Shown here piece by piece: positions 26,915 through 35,466 of a stretch of 43,438 nt of DNA (position 1 is the stretch's first letter; each line of letters starts with the position of its first letter). Made by a program: the position numbers and the translations under genes. Under the pieces are notes generated by a model that searched no databases, was not told where the DNA came from, and saw nothing but the letters and a program-made list of their open reading frames with translations. This DNA is from Blautia sp. (GTDB lineage Bacteria > Bacillota > Clostridia > Lachnospirales > Lachnospiraceae): the NCBI GenBank assembly GCA_017515325.1, contig JAFWGA010000023.1, positions 1 to 43,438 on the forward strand, read 5' to 3'.

Positions 26915-29068
26915 ATGAAAAAAATACTGGGATTTACGGTAGGAGGTCTGCAGCACAAGACCTGGCATCTTATACTGGTCATGCTGTTGCTGGTGATTGC
27001 CTCGTTTGCAGGAATCTCTGTCTATCATAACAAAATGCTGGTTCAGGTCGTGGAAAAGGCCAGAAAAGACCAGCAGGAATCCATTTCCCAGACATCAGAG
27101 AGATCCATGCATCAGCAGCTGGAAAATTCCCTGGTCAACACCACAGCCTTACAGGCGGAAATGGCCGACAATGATTTTTCGGAAGTCATCAATGACATCT
27201 GCATCATGCAGACAATGGCGCAGGGGCTGTTTGAAAACCAGGATCTCATAGAACCGGGCACAGTCAACCCCCCCGATCCTTCCCTGGACGGAACGCCCAC
27301 CGTCCATGTTTTGTTTGAAGAGGGAGTCGACTATACCAAATCCGAATACCTGGGAATTGTCGCCCATATGGGAGAACTGCTGCTGGCTTTGGACCGCAAT
27401 TCCACCAAGATTGCCAGCTGCTATGTCGGACTTGCGGACGGAACACATCTCAGCGTGGATGCACACCTGGCGAACAGGTTCGATGAAAACGGCAGACAGA
27501 TCCCTTATCCTGTACGGGACCGGCCATGGTACAAAGGCGCGGTCGAGACCAGGGGGCTGTTTTTTACCGGGATAGAAAAGGATGCCTTCAGCGGGGAAAT
27601 CGGGATCACCTGCTCCGCGCCTGTTTTCTATCAAGGGGAGATTGTCGCGGTGGTAGGCGCTGACATCAACCTCGACAGCATCAACAATTTCGTCCATACC
27701 TCCAACGAACGCAGCGGTTATTCCTTTGTCATCAACGACCATGGCCAGGTCATCCTGGCCCCGGACGATAATCCGATTTTTGCTGTGGCTACGGCAGATG
27801 AAGCTCCGGATCTGAGGCTGAGCGACAATAAAGAGCTGGCCGCCTTCATCGATAAAGCCCTTGAAGCCAGGACAAGACTGACCGACATTACCATCAATCA
27901 CCGCCGCTTCTATATGGCCGGCGCACCGATGAAAACCATGGGCTGGGCTGTCATAAAGCTGGTTGAAAGGGCAGTTACAGAAGAGCCGGAACGGCTCCTG
28001 CAGGCCAGGTTTGCCTCCATCAATGCAGATGCCAGCGCTGTTTTTTATCAGGGCACCTCCCGTGTCCGCCTGACGATTTTTCTGATGATTGCAGTCATTA
28101 TGGTGATCGGCACCCTGGCAGCACATTTTGGGGCGGGCAGGATCGTCCGGCCTATAGAGGAGATGACACGAAACATCGTCGAAAGCGGAAAGACCGGCCG
28201 CCCCTTCGAGATGAAGCCCTGCTACAGAACCAATGACGAGATCGAGGTACTGGCTGAATCCTTCGACGACCTGTTTCACAAGATCCAGCAATACATAACG
28301 GATATCACCGCGATCACCCGGGAAAAGGAAAGGATCAGTACAGAGCTGGATCTTGCCCGGAAGATCCAGGCCGACATGATGCCCTATATCTACCCGGCAT
28401 TTCCGGATCGCAACGAATTCGACATTTATGCCACCATGAATCCTGCCAAAGAGGTCGGCGGCGACTTCTATGATTTTTTCCTCATCGATCGGGACCATCT
28501 TGGCATGGTGGTGGCGGATGTTTCCGGTAAGGGCGTGCCTGCTGCCCTCTTCATGATGATGGCCAAAATCCTGATCAATAATTTCGCTATGATGGGCAGC
28601 TCTCCGGCTAAGGTTCTTGAACAGACCAATACCGCGATCTGCCAGAATAATGAACAGGAAATGTTTGTCACGGCATGGGTCGGCATCCTGGATATCCCCA
28701 CAGGTCGGCTCATTGCAGCCAATGCCGGCCACGAATATCCCATCATCAGGAAAGGCAGCCAGGGTTTCAGACTGCTCAAGGACAAACATGGATTTGTACT
28801 AGGCGGTTATGAAGGCATGCCCTACAAGGACTACGAAATCCAGCTGAATCGGGGCGACCTTCTTTTCCTGTATACAGACGGGGTTCCCGAAGCGGCCAAC
28901 GAGAAGGATGAGCTCTTTGGCACAAAGCGCCTGATCGAAACCATGAACCGGTATCAGTCCTGCGGACCCTTTGAGCTGCTGACGGCAGTCAGAAACTCTG
29001 TCAACGATTTTGTCGGAGATGCCGAACCCTTTGACGACCTGACCATGCTAGCTATCACCATGAAATAG
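26915..29068 (+). CDS. Membrane-bound PP2C-type phosphatase (dCache-HAMP-SpoIIE, RsbU/IcfG-like)
   Basis: A 717-residue signalling protein. TM1 (about 17-37) is followed by a large outside sensor domain of dCache type (about 40-380; RPWYKGAVE and GADINLDSI are typical), TM2 (about 384-403), HAMP (about 404-460), a linker with the LDLARKIQADMMP signature (about 475) and a SpoIIE-type PP2C domain (VGGDFYDFF, DVSGKGVPAALFM, YTDGVPEA, DDLTMLAI). The metal-binding Asp residues are all present. Such proteins dephosphorylate anti-sigma-factor antagonists in partner-switching pathways in response to an outside ligand. No partner genes are nearby. GGGAGGAAA precedes the ATG. Confidence 0.92.
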   Translation: MKKILGFTVGGLQHKTWHLILVMLLLVIASFAGISVYHNKMLVQVVEKARKDQQESISQTSERSMHQQLENSLVNTTALQAEMADNDFSEVINDICIMQTMAQGLFENQDLIEPGTVNPPDPSLDGTPTVHVLFEEGVDYTKSEYLGIVAHMGELLLALDRNSTKIASCYVGLADGTHLSVDAHLANRFDENGRQIPYPVRDRPWYKGAVETRGLFFTGIEKDAFSGEIGITCSAPVFYQGEIVAVVGADINLDSINNFVHTSNERSGYSFVINDHGQVILAPDDNPIFAVATADEAPDLRLSDNKELAAFIDKALEARTRLTDITINHRRFYMAGAPMKTMGWAVIKLVERAVTEEPERLLQARFASINADASAVFYQGTSRVRLTIFLMIAVIMVIGTLAAHFGAGRIVRPIEEMTRNIVESGKTGRPFEMKPCYRTNDEIEVLAESFDDLFHKIQQYITDITAITREKERISTELDLARKIQADMMPYIYPAFPDRNEFDIYATMNPAKEVGGDFYDFFLIDRDHLGMVVADVSGKGVPAALFMMMAKILINNFAMMGSSPAKVLEQTNTAICQNNEQEMFVTAWVGILDIPTGRLIAANAGHEYPIIRKGSQGFRLLKDKHGFVLGGYEGMPYKDYEIQLNRGDLLFLYTDGVPEAANEKDELFGTKRLIETMNRYQSCGPFELLTAVRNSVNDFVGDAEPFDDLTMLAITMK

Positions 29069-29108
29069 GCCTGCTTTTCCTGATACACTGCTCTTTCCTC
29101 TTTGCACA

Positions 29109-29157
29109 GAAAAAGCCCGGCCCCGGACACATGTTGTCCGGGGCCGGGCTTTTTTAT
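29109..29157. terminator. Strong bidirectional terminator
   Basis: AAAAAGCCCGGCCCCGGAC pairs with GTCCGGGGCCGGGCTTTTTT around a short loop. It lies between the convergent phosphatase and rhamnosidase genes and can serve both. Confidence 0.92.
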
Positions 29158-29258
29158 CGTCAGCGACAAATGGTATCTGTCATGCGCAGCCAGGCCGGAG
29201 ACTGTCCCGTCCGGCCGCACAGGAAATCAGGCAGTGATCATACTGTACCCATTATGGT

Positions 29259-32200
29259 TCAGAAGTCAAAATGGTAGGATCCGGCCTTCAGGCTCAGAAC
29301 AGCATGATCCGAGCTGTTTCGCTGTGCCTGTCCCTCATAAGCGGCTCCCTCGGGAAGGGTAAGGGCCTGTGCCTGTTCCTCCGTGATCGGCAGGTAGAGG
29401 GTGGCGCTTGTGTTGGCGGGAACCCTTGCGTCATACGATGTGATCCTTCCGTCTTCCGCGGTCCAGCCGCTGTAGATGGTTCCGTAAGCCGACTCAAAGG
29501 TCCCGTTCGCGTAGGTAAAGCTTCCGCCCACAACCGGGGCAAGGACAAAGTCCCTATAGCCTGCCAGATCCGTCCGGATGCCCAGCTGGTATGAGGTCAT
29601 CCACTCGGAGATCGCGCCCAGGGAGAAGTGGTTGAAGGAGTTCATGGAGTTGTTGCCGTTGAATCCGCCTTCGAGGGTATAGGAATTCCAGCGCTCCCAC
29701 ACGGAGGTTGCGCCGTTGACGACCGGATAGAGCCAGGAGGCGTACTCTGTCTGTTCAAACAGCTTGTAGGCATCCTCAGTGTAGCCGTATTCGGTCAGAA
29801 CCGGAACCAGGTTTGGCGTACCGGAAAAGCCGGAGGTAATGGTGTAGCCTGCGGCACGCACGGTTTCCACATAATTTTCCACAGCCTTTTCGATATACTC
29901 GTCCGCGATCACACCGTAGCGGAGCGGGGTCGCGTAGGAGGCCTCGGTATCGTCCGCTGTCTTTCCGGTCTCCGGGTCGATATAGCAGGCGTTCCAGTCG
30001 GCTTTGACTTTGTCATGAAGGGCAGCGTATTTCTCCGCCAGGTCATCGCGTCCGATCACAGAGGCCATCTCGCTGGCGATACCCGCGAGGTAGCAGTATA
30101 CGGCGTTATTGATCATGGCCGCGTCGGTGTCGTCGATGCTCAGCCAGTCTGCCAGAATTCCGGTCTGGCTGGTCAGATTGGGATAGCTTTCATCCATAGG
30201 GTTGGCCATCAGGTAATTGAAGTATTTATCAATCGCTTCGATGTTGTCTTCGATAATAATCGGATTGCCGTACTGCCTGTACATGTTGTAGGGGATCGCG
30301 ATCAGGGCGGCGTCCCAGGAAATGCCCGCGAAGCCAAAGCCCAGAAGCGCTTCCATAACCGGTGCCGCGGTCGGATTGTAAACCTCCAGAGAACCGTCCC
30401 CGCGCTGGCAGGCACGGACAGAATCCAGCCAGTTGCGATAGAAATTGTAGACATCGGCGTTATACGACGCGGCCATGGAGAAGACCTGCGCGTCACCGGT
30501 CCAGCCCAGGCGTTCATTTCTCTGCGGACAGTCTGTCGGCAGAGAGAGGAAATTGCTGGTCTGGGAATTCAGGACATTCTGGAACAGCCGGTTTGCAAGC
30601 TCGTTGGAGCTGTCATACTGGGCCGTCACTTTCACGGAAGAAAGGACCTCCGTCTGAATGCATTCCGCGGGAAGCTCTTTCTGCAGGCCTGTGATCTCCA
30701 GGTAACGGTAGCCGTGGAAGGTGAAATGCGGCTCAAACACCTGCTCGCCTGCTGTGGCGATGTAGTAATCCGTACAGAGCGCTGCACGGAGATTTTCGAC
30801 CATCATGCTTCCGACCAGATCCCCTTCCTCATACTCCGGAAGGTCCGGATAAAGGATCTCCGCATAGCGGAAGATGATCTCGTCGCCCTCTTCGGCATAG
30901 CCCTCCGGGATTGTGACCCGCGGTACGCCGATGACATTCTCGCCCATATCATAGATGTACGAGCCGGTTCCCACTCCGTCCTTGACAACCTCTCCCAGCG
31001 CTTCCTTCACCGGAAGCTCCTTGACCACTCCGGCTTCGGCGTCATAGCGCACAGTAAAGGCAAAATCGTTCATTCTTGGCAGAAGGACAACGGGCGTCTC
31101 CCAGTCGCTGCTTTCTTCAAAGCCTGGGCAGTCCCAGCCGGCATAGGCTTTTGCAGTTACCGCATTGTAGCGCTCTCCCATATAATGGGACTCGGATTCG
31201 ACCGGGCCGTGGATACTGACCTTCCAGGTGTCCGGACTGGTATAAACCGTATCCGTGCTGCCGTCCTCGTAGACCAGATCCAGACGCAGCAGAAGAGCCT
31301 GCCTGGTTCCATAATAATTGTAGCTGGTATTCGTGTAATTGACATGGCCGCTCCACCATCCCTGTCCCAGCTGGGCGCCGACCGCGTTTGCTCCTTCAAG
31401 CACCAGATCGGTCACATCGTAGACGTGATAGGGCATTTTCGTGGAATACTCTTCGTTGCCGGGGTTAAACCAGCCGTCCGTGACAGCCTGTCCGTTGAGC
31501 GTGATCTCATAGCTGCCCTGGGCCGTTACATACATCCTCGCGGAAGCGACCGCTTTGTCCGCTGTCTCAAACTCCGTCCGCAGCACGGGGGCGGAGCCAA
31601 AGGAGGGATCCGCGTAGGCGACGACGCCAGCCTCACCGCCGTCAACCGTGATCACGCCGTCATCGCCGACGGTCACGCCGTCCAGGCCCTCAAAAATGCC
31701 GTAACCCGCGCCGGTCTGCGCGTCATAGAGAATACCGTCGAGCTCCGGCACACCGCTCACATTGTATTCGTGGAGAGTGAGTCCCTCATAGGACGCGCTC
31801 TGGCCTGCAGGCACCGCGAAACCGATGGAGCACAGATTCGGGAAGCTGTTGTAGTCGTGGGAGCCGCCCAGGGGATTGAGCTGAATCCCCTCAATCACAG
31901 GCATACCGTTAACCGTAAACGTGAGTGTGTTGATGGTGGGCGTCATAACCCGGAAATCGATCCCCCCGCTGAGATCCGCGACAGCTTCCGCGGGGATCGG
32001 GAAGGACATGTAGGGTTCCGTAACCGGATCCTCCACCTGCTTTGTTTCGTAAGTATAGCTCTCTCCGGTCCAGCCCTGCTGCATGACCGGATTCCCGTCC
32101 TCATCGAGTACCAGGGCTACGCTGGGCATCCCGACGACATACAGGCGAAGCTCCGGATCCTCCTGATCCGACAGGTCGATCTCGGCCTGGAAATAGTTTT

Positions 32201-32813
32201 CATTTGCCGCGTTCCATATATTGAAAGCCTTGTTCTGAAGACGGTCGTCATCCGCGCCGAAAATCACGGAGGCCTTCGAGCTGCCCTCAGCCAGAGTAAT
32301 CTTCACATCCATGTCAAAGAAATCTGCCGAGGCAGCGTCCAGGTTCTTTCCGGCAGCGCCGATCCACTCCGCGTCTCCCCAGGACTCGTAGGTCTTGTCC
32401 ATAAAAGAGGTCTCAAAAGTGCCCTCTTCCGACGTCCACACATTGCCGTTTTCATCTGTGACCGAAACAGTCCAGCTGTAGGACGTTTTGGGCTGAAGGG
32501 GAAGTCCGTCATAATAAATGTTCTGGGATACGCTGTCCTCGATGAGTCCGCTGTCCCACATCACGGCTCCTTCCGCATCCGTCACGACGATCTGATAAGC
32601 CGTCTGCTCGGCTCCGACCGCGTCGGACTCCATCTTCCATCCAAAGAAAGGCTTCTCGCTGTCAATGCCAAGGGGATCGACCAGACCATTGGTCGTCAGG
32701 GATACGATATTTTTTTCCGTATCCTCTGACTGGGCGAAGGCCGGTACTGCCGCCATCACTGCAGTGGCGGCAAGTACTCCGGCCATGAGAAGTGAAAGCA
32801 TTCTTTTTTTCAT
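29259..32813 (-). CDS. Secreted alpha-L-rhamnosidase (GH78)
   Basis: A 1184-residue exported enzyme with signal peptide (MKKRMLSLLMAGVLAATAVM, then AVPAFA). The N-terminal half holds beta-sandwich domains, including the Bac_rhamnosid_N type (YVTAQGSYEITLNGQAVTDG). The catalytic (alpha/alpha)6 barrel has the GH78 signature TDCPQRNERLGWTGDAQ, whose Glu is the general acid, and the later VWERWNSY Glu fits the general base; a C-terminal beta domain follows. It would free L-rhamnose from plant polysaccharides or glycosides. No wall anchor is seen. AAGAAAGGAAAAGG precedes the ATG. No rhamnose catabolic or transport genes lie nearby. Confidence 0.93.
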   Translation of the reverse strand: MKKRMLSLLMAGVLAATAVMAAVPAFAQSEDTEKNIVSLTTNGLVDPLGIDSEKPFFGWKMESDAVGAEQTAYQIVVTDAEGAVMWDSGLIEDSVSQNIYYDGLPLQPKTSYSWTVSVTDENGNVWTSEEGTFETSFMDKTYESWGDAEWIGAAGKNLDAASADFFDMDVKITLAEGSSKASVIFGADDDRLQNKAFNIWNAANENYFQAEIDLSDQEDPELRLYVVGMPSVALVLDEDGNPVMQQGWTGESYTYETKQVEDPVTEPYMSFPIPAEAVADLSGGIDFRVMTPTINTLTFTVNGMPVIEGIQLNPLGGSHDYNSFPNLCSIGFAVPAGQSASYEGLTLHEYNVSGVPELDGILYDAQTGAGYGIFEGLDGVTVGDDGVITVDGGEAGVVAYADPSFGSAPVLRTEFETADKAVASARMYVTAQGSYEITLNGQAVTDGWFNPGNEEYSTKMPYHVYDVTDLVLEGANAVGAQLGQGWWSGHVNYTNTSYNYYGTRQALLLRLDLVYEDGSTDTVYTSPDTWKVSIHGPVESESHYMGERYNAVTAKAYAGWDCPGFEESSDWETPVVLLPRMNDFAFTVRYDAEAGVVKELPVKEALGEVVKDGVGTGSYIYDMGENVIGVPRVTIPEGYAEEGDEIIFRYAEILYPDLPEYEEGDLVGSMMVENLRAALCTDYYIATAGEQVFEPHFTFHGYRYLEITGLQKELPAECIQTEVLSSVKVTAQYDSSNELANRLFQNVLNSQTSNFLSLPTDCPQRNERLGWTGDAQVFSMAASYNADVYNFYRNWLDSVRACQRGDGSLEVYNPTAAPVMEALLGFGFAGISWDAALIAIPYNMYRQYGNPIIIEDNIEAIDKYFNYLMANPMDESYPNLTSQTGILADWLSIDDTDAAMINNAVYCYLAGIASEMASVIGRDDLAEKYAALHDKVKADWNACYIDPETGKTADDTEASYATPLRYGVIADEYIEKAVENYVETVRAAGYTITSGFSGTPNLVPVLTEYGYTEDAYKLFEQTEYASWLYPVVNGATSVWERWNSYTLEGGFNGNNSMNSFNHFSLGAISEWMTSYQLGIRTDLAGYRDFVLAPVVGGSFTYANGTFESAYGTIYSGWTAEDGRITSYDARVPANTSATLYLPITEEQAQALTLPEGAAYEGQAQRNSSDHAVLSLKAGSYHFDF

Positions 32814-32942
32814 TTTCCTTTTCCTTTCTTAATCCGTGTTCTCTTTGTTTTCCCTGAAAACAAAAGGTGCTTTCCAGATCGCTGGAGTGAAATCGGTTGA
32901 CTCAGGCAAATATCACAAACAAACATGTGTTACGCGCCTTAA

Positions 32943-32970
32943 ATTATAGCATATTTACCAGATTCCGCAA
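32943..32970 (-). promoter_or_regulatory. Predicted promoter of the rhamnosidase
   Basis: TTGCGG (32965-32970), a 16-bp spacer and an extended -10 TGCTATAAT (TATAAT at 32943-32948) occur on the minus strand, giving a 5' leader of about 120 bases. Confidence 0.6.
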
Positions 32971-33031
32971 GGTCTTTTTCACCCCACCTCCCAGCCCACC
33001 AGCTTCCTTGTCTTTGGCACAGCTGGTTTCA

Positions 33032-34471
33032 TCACATTTTCAATCCAAAGAGCACCTTCAGATTGTCCATATCCTTCTGCTTATCCTCTTCGGAAAGCTC
33101 TTCATTCGGCACCAGAAGCGGATGGGTGCGATTGACCTTATCCTTCTTCCCTTCCCCTTTTCGCCAGTTGTTCAGATAATGATATCTTGTCCAGCGGATA
33201 TGCTCCAGCTCAGCATACCTTCTCAGCGTTTCCTCTCCCTCCTCCTGAAAGAGGAATTCCGGTGAAATACCTTCCGCGGCCAGCATCATCCTCTGGATAT
33301 CATGGTAATCCGCCGAACTGATATTGGAATAGCGGGTAAAGGCATCCAGCTTTGCCCACTCCTTTTCCGCATTCTCCTGCGTCTCTTCCATGTCCTCTGC
33401 CCCATAGAGTCTGGCATAGTGCAGATTGATTTTTTTCGCGTTGCGCAGGAGATTCTCCCGGATCACATCATCGATCCGCAGCGCCTTTTCCTTCCAGTCA
33501 AAATAATCCAACCGGCCTGAATCCGCAAACAGGGAAAGCGCCTCCTCCTCGCAGGTCATGACATCGATCCTGACAGCCGGCACCGCCCTCAGAATGCCCT
33601 GGATCGTATCCACATTTGTTTCACAGGCGATCACTCTGTCTGCCTGTGAAATGACATCAAGCCTTTCGTACCAGGGTACCCTGTGAAAATATACCGGATC
33701 CGAAATATTCCCCAATTCATGGTAGACGGCCTGGAACTCCTCCGATTGACCAAAGACATGATATTCTATCCTTTGATCCCTTCTGAAAATATTATCCAGC
33801 AAGCCGTAGACCAGAAGATTCTCACCCAGCTCTGAGAAACCCAGAATACAGACCTTAAGAGAAAATCCCTTTTCCCGGCCCAGCTGATAAAGAGAACGTT
33901 CCTTCCAATAAATCCGGGCAGCTGTCTCCTCCGCATTAAACAGGTAAACATTGTCCTGGGCGCACAAGGAAAACAGATTTTTGCTGGACAGATGGACAGG
34001 ACGGTTTCCGATCCGGGATCGGAAGCTGCTGTATTTCTCGATATTCTCATTCTCCTCTCCCGCAAAAATATACCTGTCTGCTTTCACAAAATCCCCTTCT
34101 CCACTGATTCCACGGCGGCCAAGCTGAAGCAAAAGCTTTTCCTTTTCTTCCCCATTCCCATAAACAGCGACCGATCCCCCACCCAGGAAAGCGCCTATAT
34201 TATGAAGCTTCCTTCGCATACTCCGGAACAGAAGCATTATGGAGCTTGCCGTCACCATCGGCGCCATCCAACGGGCAATCTCCTGACAGAGATTGGCCGG
34301 AACATCCTGATTATTCAGCGTATAATAATTCAGCGACATAAAGGCAGAATTTAAAAACGGCTCCTTTTCCAGGACATAATAACCGATGATGCCCAATGCC
34401 ATGGGTAATACAATGAAAACAACATGCAAAAGACCAGCCAAGGTCTTCCCGGCATCTCTTCCCTTCTTCAT
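33032..34471 (-). CDS. Membrane protein with channel-like helices, TrkA-N-like Rossmann domain and RyR domain
   Basis: A 479-residue protein. Two N-terminal helices (about 10-32 and 66-86) flank a pore-loop-like segment (SLNYYTLNNQDVP) that lacks the K+-filter TVGYG. A soluble part follows with two Rossmann-like stretches: GGSVAVYGNG (about 97), and KVCILGFSELGENLLVYGLL (about 205), like TrkA-N nucleotide-binding domains of ion channels. The last 80 residues hold the RyR domain pattern (ELEHIRWTRYHYLNNW, then RTHPLLVPNEEL). RyR domains in bacteria have been proposed as nucleotide-derived ligand sensors. It is likely a ligand-gated membrane effector, but ion passage is unproven. It begins 49 bp after the PP2C gene, with GGAGGGAAG ahead of the ATG. 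The same Rossmann-RyR pair occurs in the 1494-residue kinase. Confidence 0.75.
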   Translation of the reverse strand: MKKGRDAGKTLAGLLHVVFIVLPMALGIIGYYVLEKEPFLNSAFMSLNYYTLNNQDVPANLCQEIARWMAPMVTASSIMLLFRSMRRKLHNIGAFLGGGSVAVYGNGEEKEKLLLQLGRRGISGEGDFVKADRYIFAGEENENIEKYSSFRSRIGNRPVHLSSKNLFSLCAQDNVYLFNAEETAARIYWKERSLYQLGREKGFSLKVCILGFSELGENLLVYGLLDNIFRRDQRIEYHVFGQSEEFQAVYHELGNISDPVYFHRVPWYERLDVISQADRVIACETNVDTIQGILRAVPAVRIDVMTCEEEALSLFADSGRLDYFDWKEKALRIDDVIRENLLRNAKKINLHYARLYGAEDMEETQENAEKEWAKLDAFTRYSNISSADYHDIQRMMLAAEGISPEFLFQEEGEETLRRYAELEHIRWTRYHYLNNWRKGEGKKDKVNRTHPLLVPNEELSEEDKQKDMDNLKVLFGLKM

Positions 34472-34520
34472 ACCCTTCCCTCCTGATCAGATTTGCAGGC
34501 TGACTAAATAGTCGGTTTTA

Positions 34521-35237
34521 CTACCAGTGAACTATCATAGCATAACTTGCATCATCTTTCCATATCAGTGATTTCATTCTTTGATTTAACAAGCGGATAT
34601 TTGTATTCATTTCCACATGATTCATATCTGCAGGCCTTCCACTTTCAGCCGGTAAATGCTCTCTCATTCCGTCCGTGCAAAGTATAACGGCTTCCCCTTT
34701 CGCAATACTCTTCTGTTCGATCTTCATCATTTTATATGCCTCTGGTGTTGTAACGAAACGAGGATGGCCAAACAGGGTAAGCGGAGACATCAGGCATTGA
34801 ATCTTCCCCTTTTTGAGCGAATAGATGTTTCCATCTCCAAGATGAATGATCATAGCTTCACAGGTTACCATATCCAGACATACCGCAGAAAGGGTACAGG
34901 CGAAATCTGTTACATCCGGTTTTCCCTCCTTTGCCGTTACCGGTTCAACCTGTGGAAAGCCTTTTGTCTCAATAAAATAGAGGATGTGTTCGGTTAAGAG
35001 ATAGGCTGTTTTTTCTTTTTTATATTGAAACAATCTGCCCCCTTCGAGTCTCACAAAGTCCTGAAACGCCTCACAGGTCAGGGAAGCGCCAAGCGCCCCA
35101 TATAAGCTGGCGGAAACCCCGTCAGCAATAACCGCCAGGCCATAACGCCCCTTTTTCCCTGCATATACGGCATCCTGACAGGGCAAATGATTCCTCAGAT
35201 GATATAATCCCGTTGTCTTATAAGTATAGAATTCCAT
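34521..35237 (-). CDS. PP2C-type Ser/Thr protein phosphatase
   Basis: About 238 residues, the length of a bare PP2C domain. Metal-binding and family motifs are visible: LPCQDAV, VIADGVSAS, DFACTLSAV, HLGDGNIYSL, LCTDGM and DDASYAMIV. It should remove phosphate from Ser or Thr residues in the cytoplasm. ATG 35237 was chosen; a GTG at 35318 opens a longer frame but has no ribosome site and no family similarity. It is divergent from the operon of the 1494-residue kinase and upstream of the RyR membrane protein in one leftward unit, so it most likely reverses phosphorylation made by that kinase. Confidence 0.85.
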   Translation of the reverse strand: MEFYTYKTTGLYHLRNHLPCQDAVYAGKKGRYGLAVIADGVSASLYGALGASLTCEAFQDFVRLEGGRLFQYKKEKTAYLLTEHILYFIETKGFPQVEPVTAKEGKPDVTDFACTLSAVCLDMVTCEAMIIHLGDGNIYSLKKGKIQCLMSPLTLFGHPRFVTTPEAYKMMKIEQKSIAKGEAVILCTDGMREHLPAESGRPADMNHVEMNTNIRLLNQRMKSLIWKDDASYAMIVHW

Positions 35238-35393
35238 GGTGTCTGTGTTCGTTTCCTTTCGTTTATAATTTTCATTTTGTCCTCCATATCTGAAAATGTC
35301 GGTTTTTAGCACCTTCACTCCACAATTATCTTACCCCTGTGAATCATCGAATATAAAGGGGGGGAAATATTTTCCGGATGTCCGCGCAATCTG

Positions 35394-35422
35394 TTGAAGC
35401 TCACTTTCCCTTTAGGTATAAT
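35394..35422 (+). promoter_or_regulatory. Predicted promoter of the unknown protein-kinase operon
   Basis: TTGAAG (35394-35399), a 17-bp spacer and a perfect TATAAT (35417-35422) lie 44 bp before the start codon. The gap of about 230 bp also must hold the leftward promoter of the PP2C gene, which I could not place. Confidence 0.65.
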
Positions 35423-35466
35423 AAGAATAGCATTATCAATGGAACAGGATTCCTGGGAGGTATCAC

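Noticed and set aside
27149-28789. Long minus-strand frame of 546 codons
   Set aside because: It is antisense to the SpoIIE phosphatase and shows no recognisable protein features.
29628-32729. Long open frame (1033 codons) on the plus strand
   Set aside because: It lies wholly antisense to the GH78 rhamnosidase, whose motifs are intact. It has no domain, signal or ribosome site of its own and arises from the codon use of the real gene.
35238-35318. Longer PP2C start at GTG 35318
   Set aside because: It has no ribosome site, the added residues do not match the PP2C fold, and it would use up the divergent promoter region.
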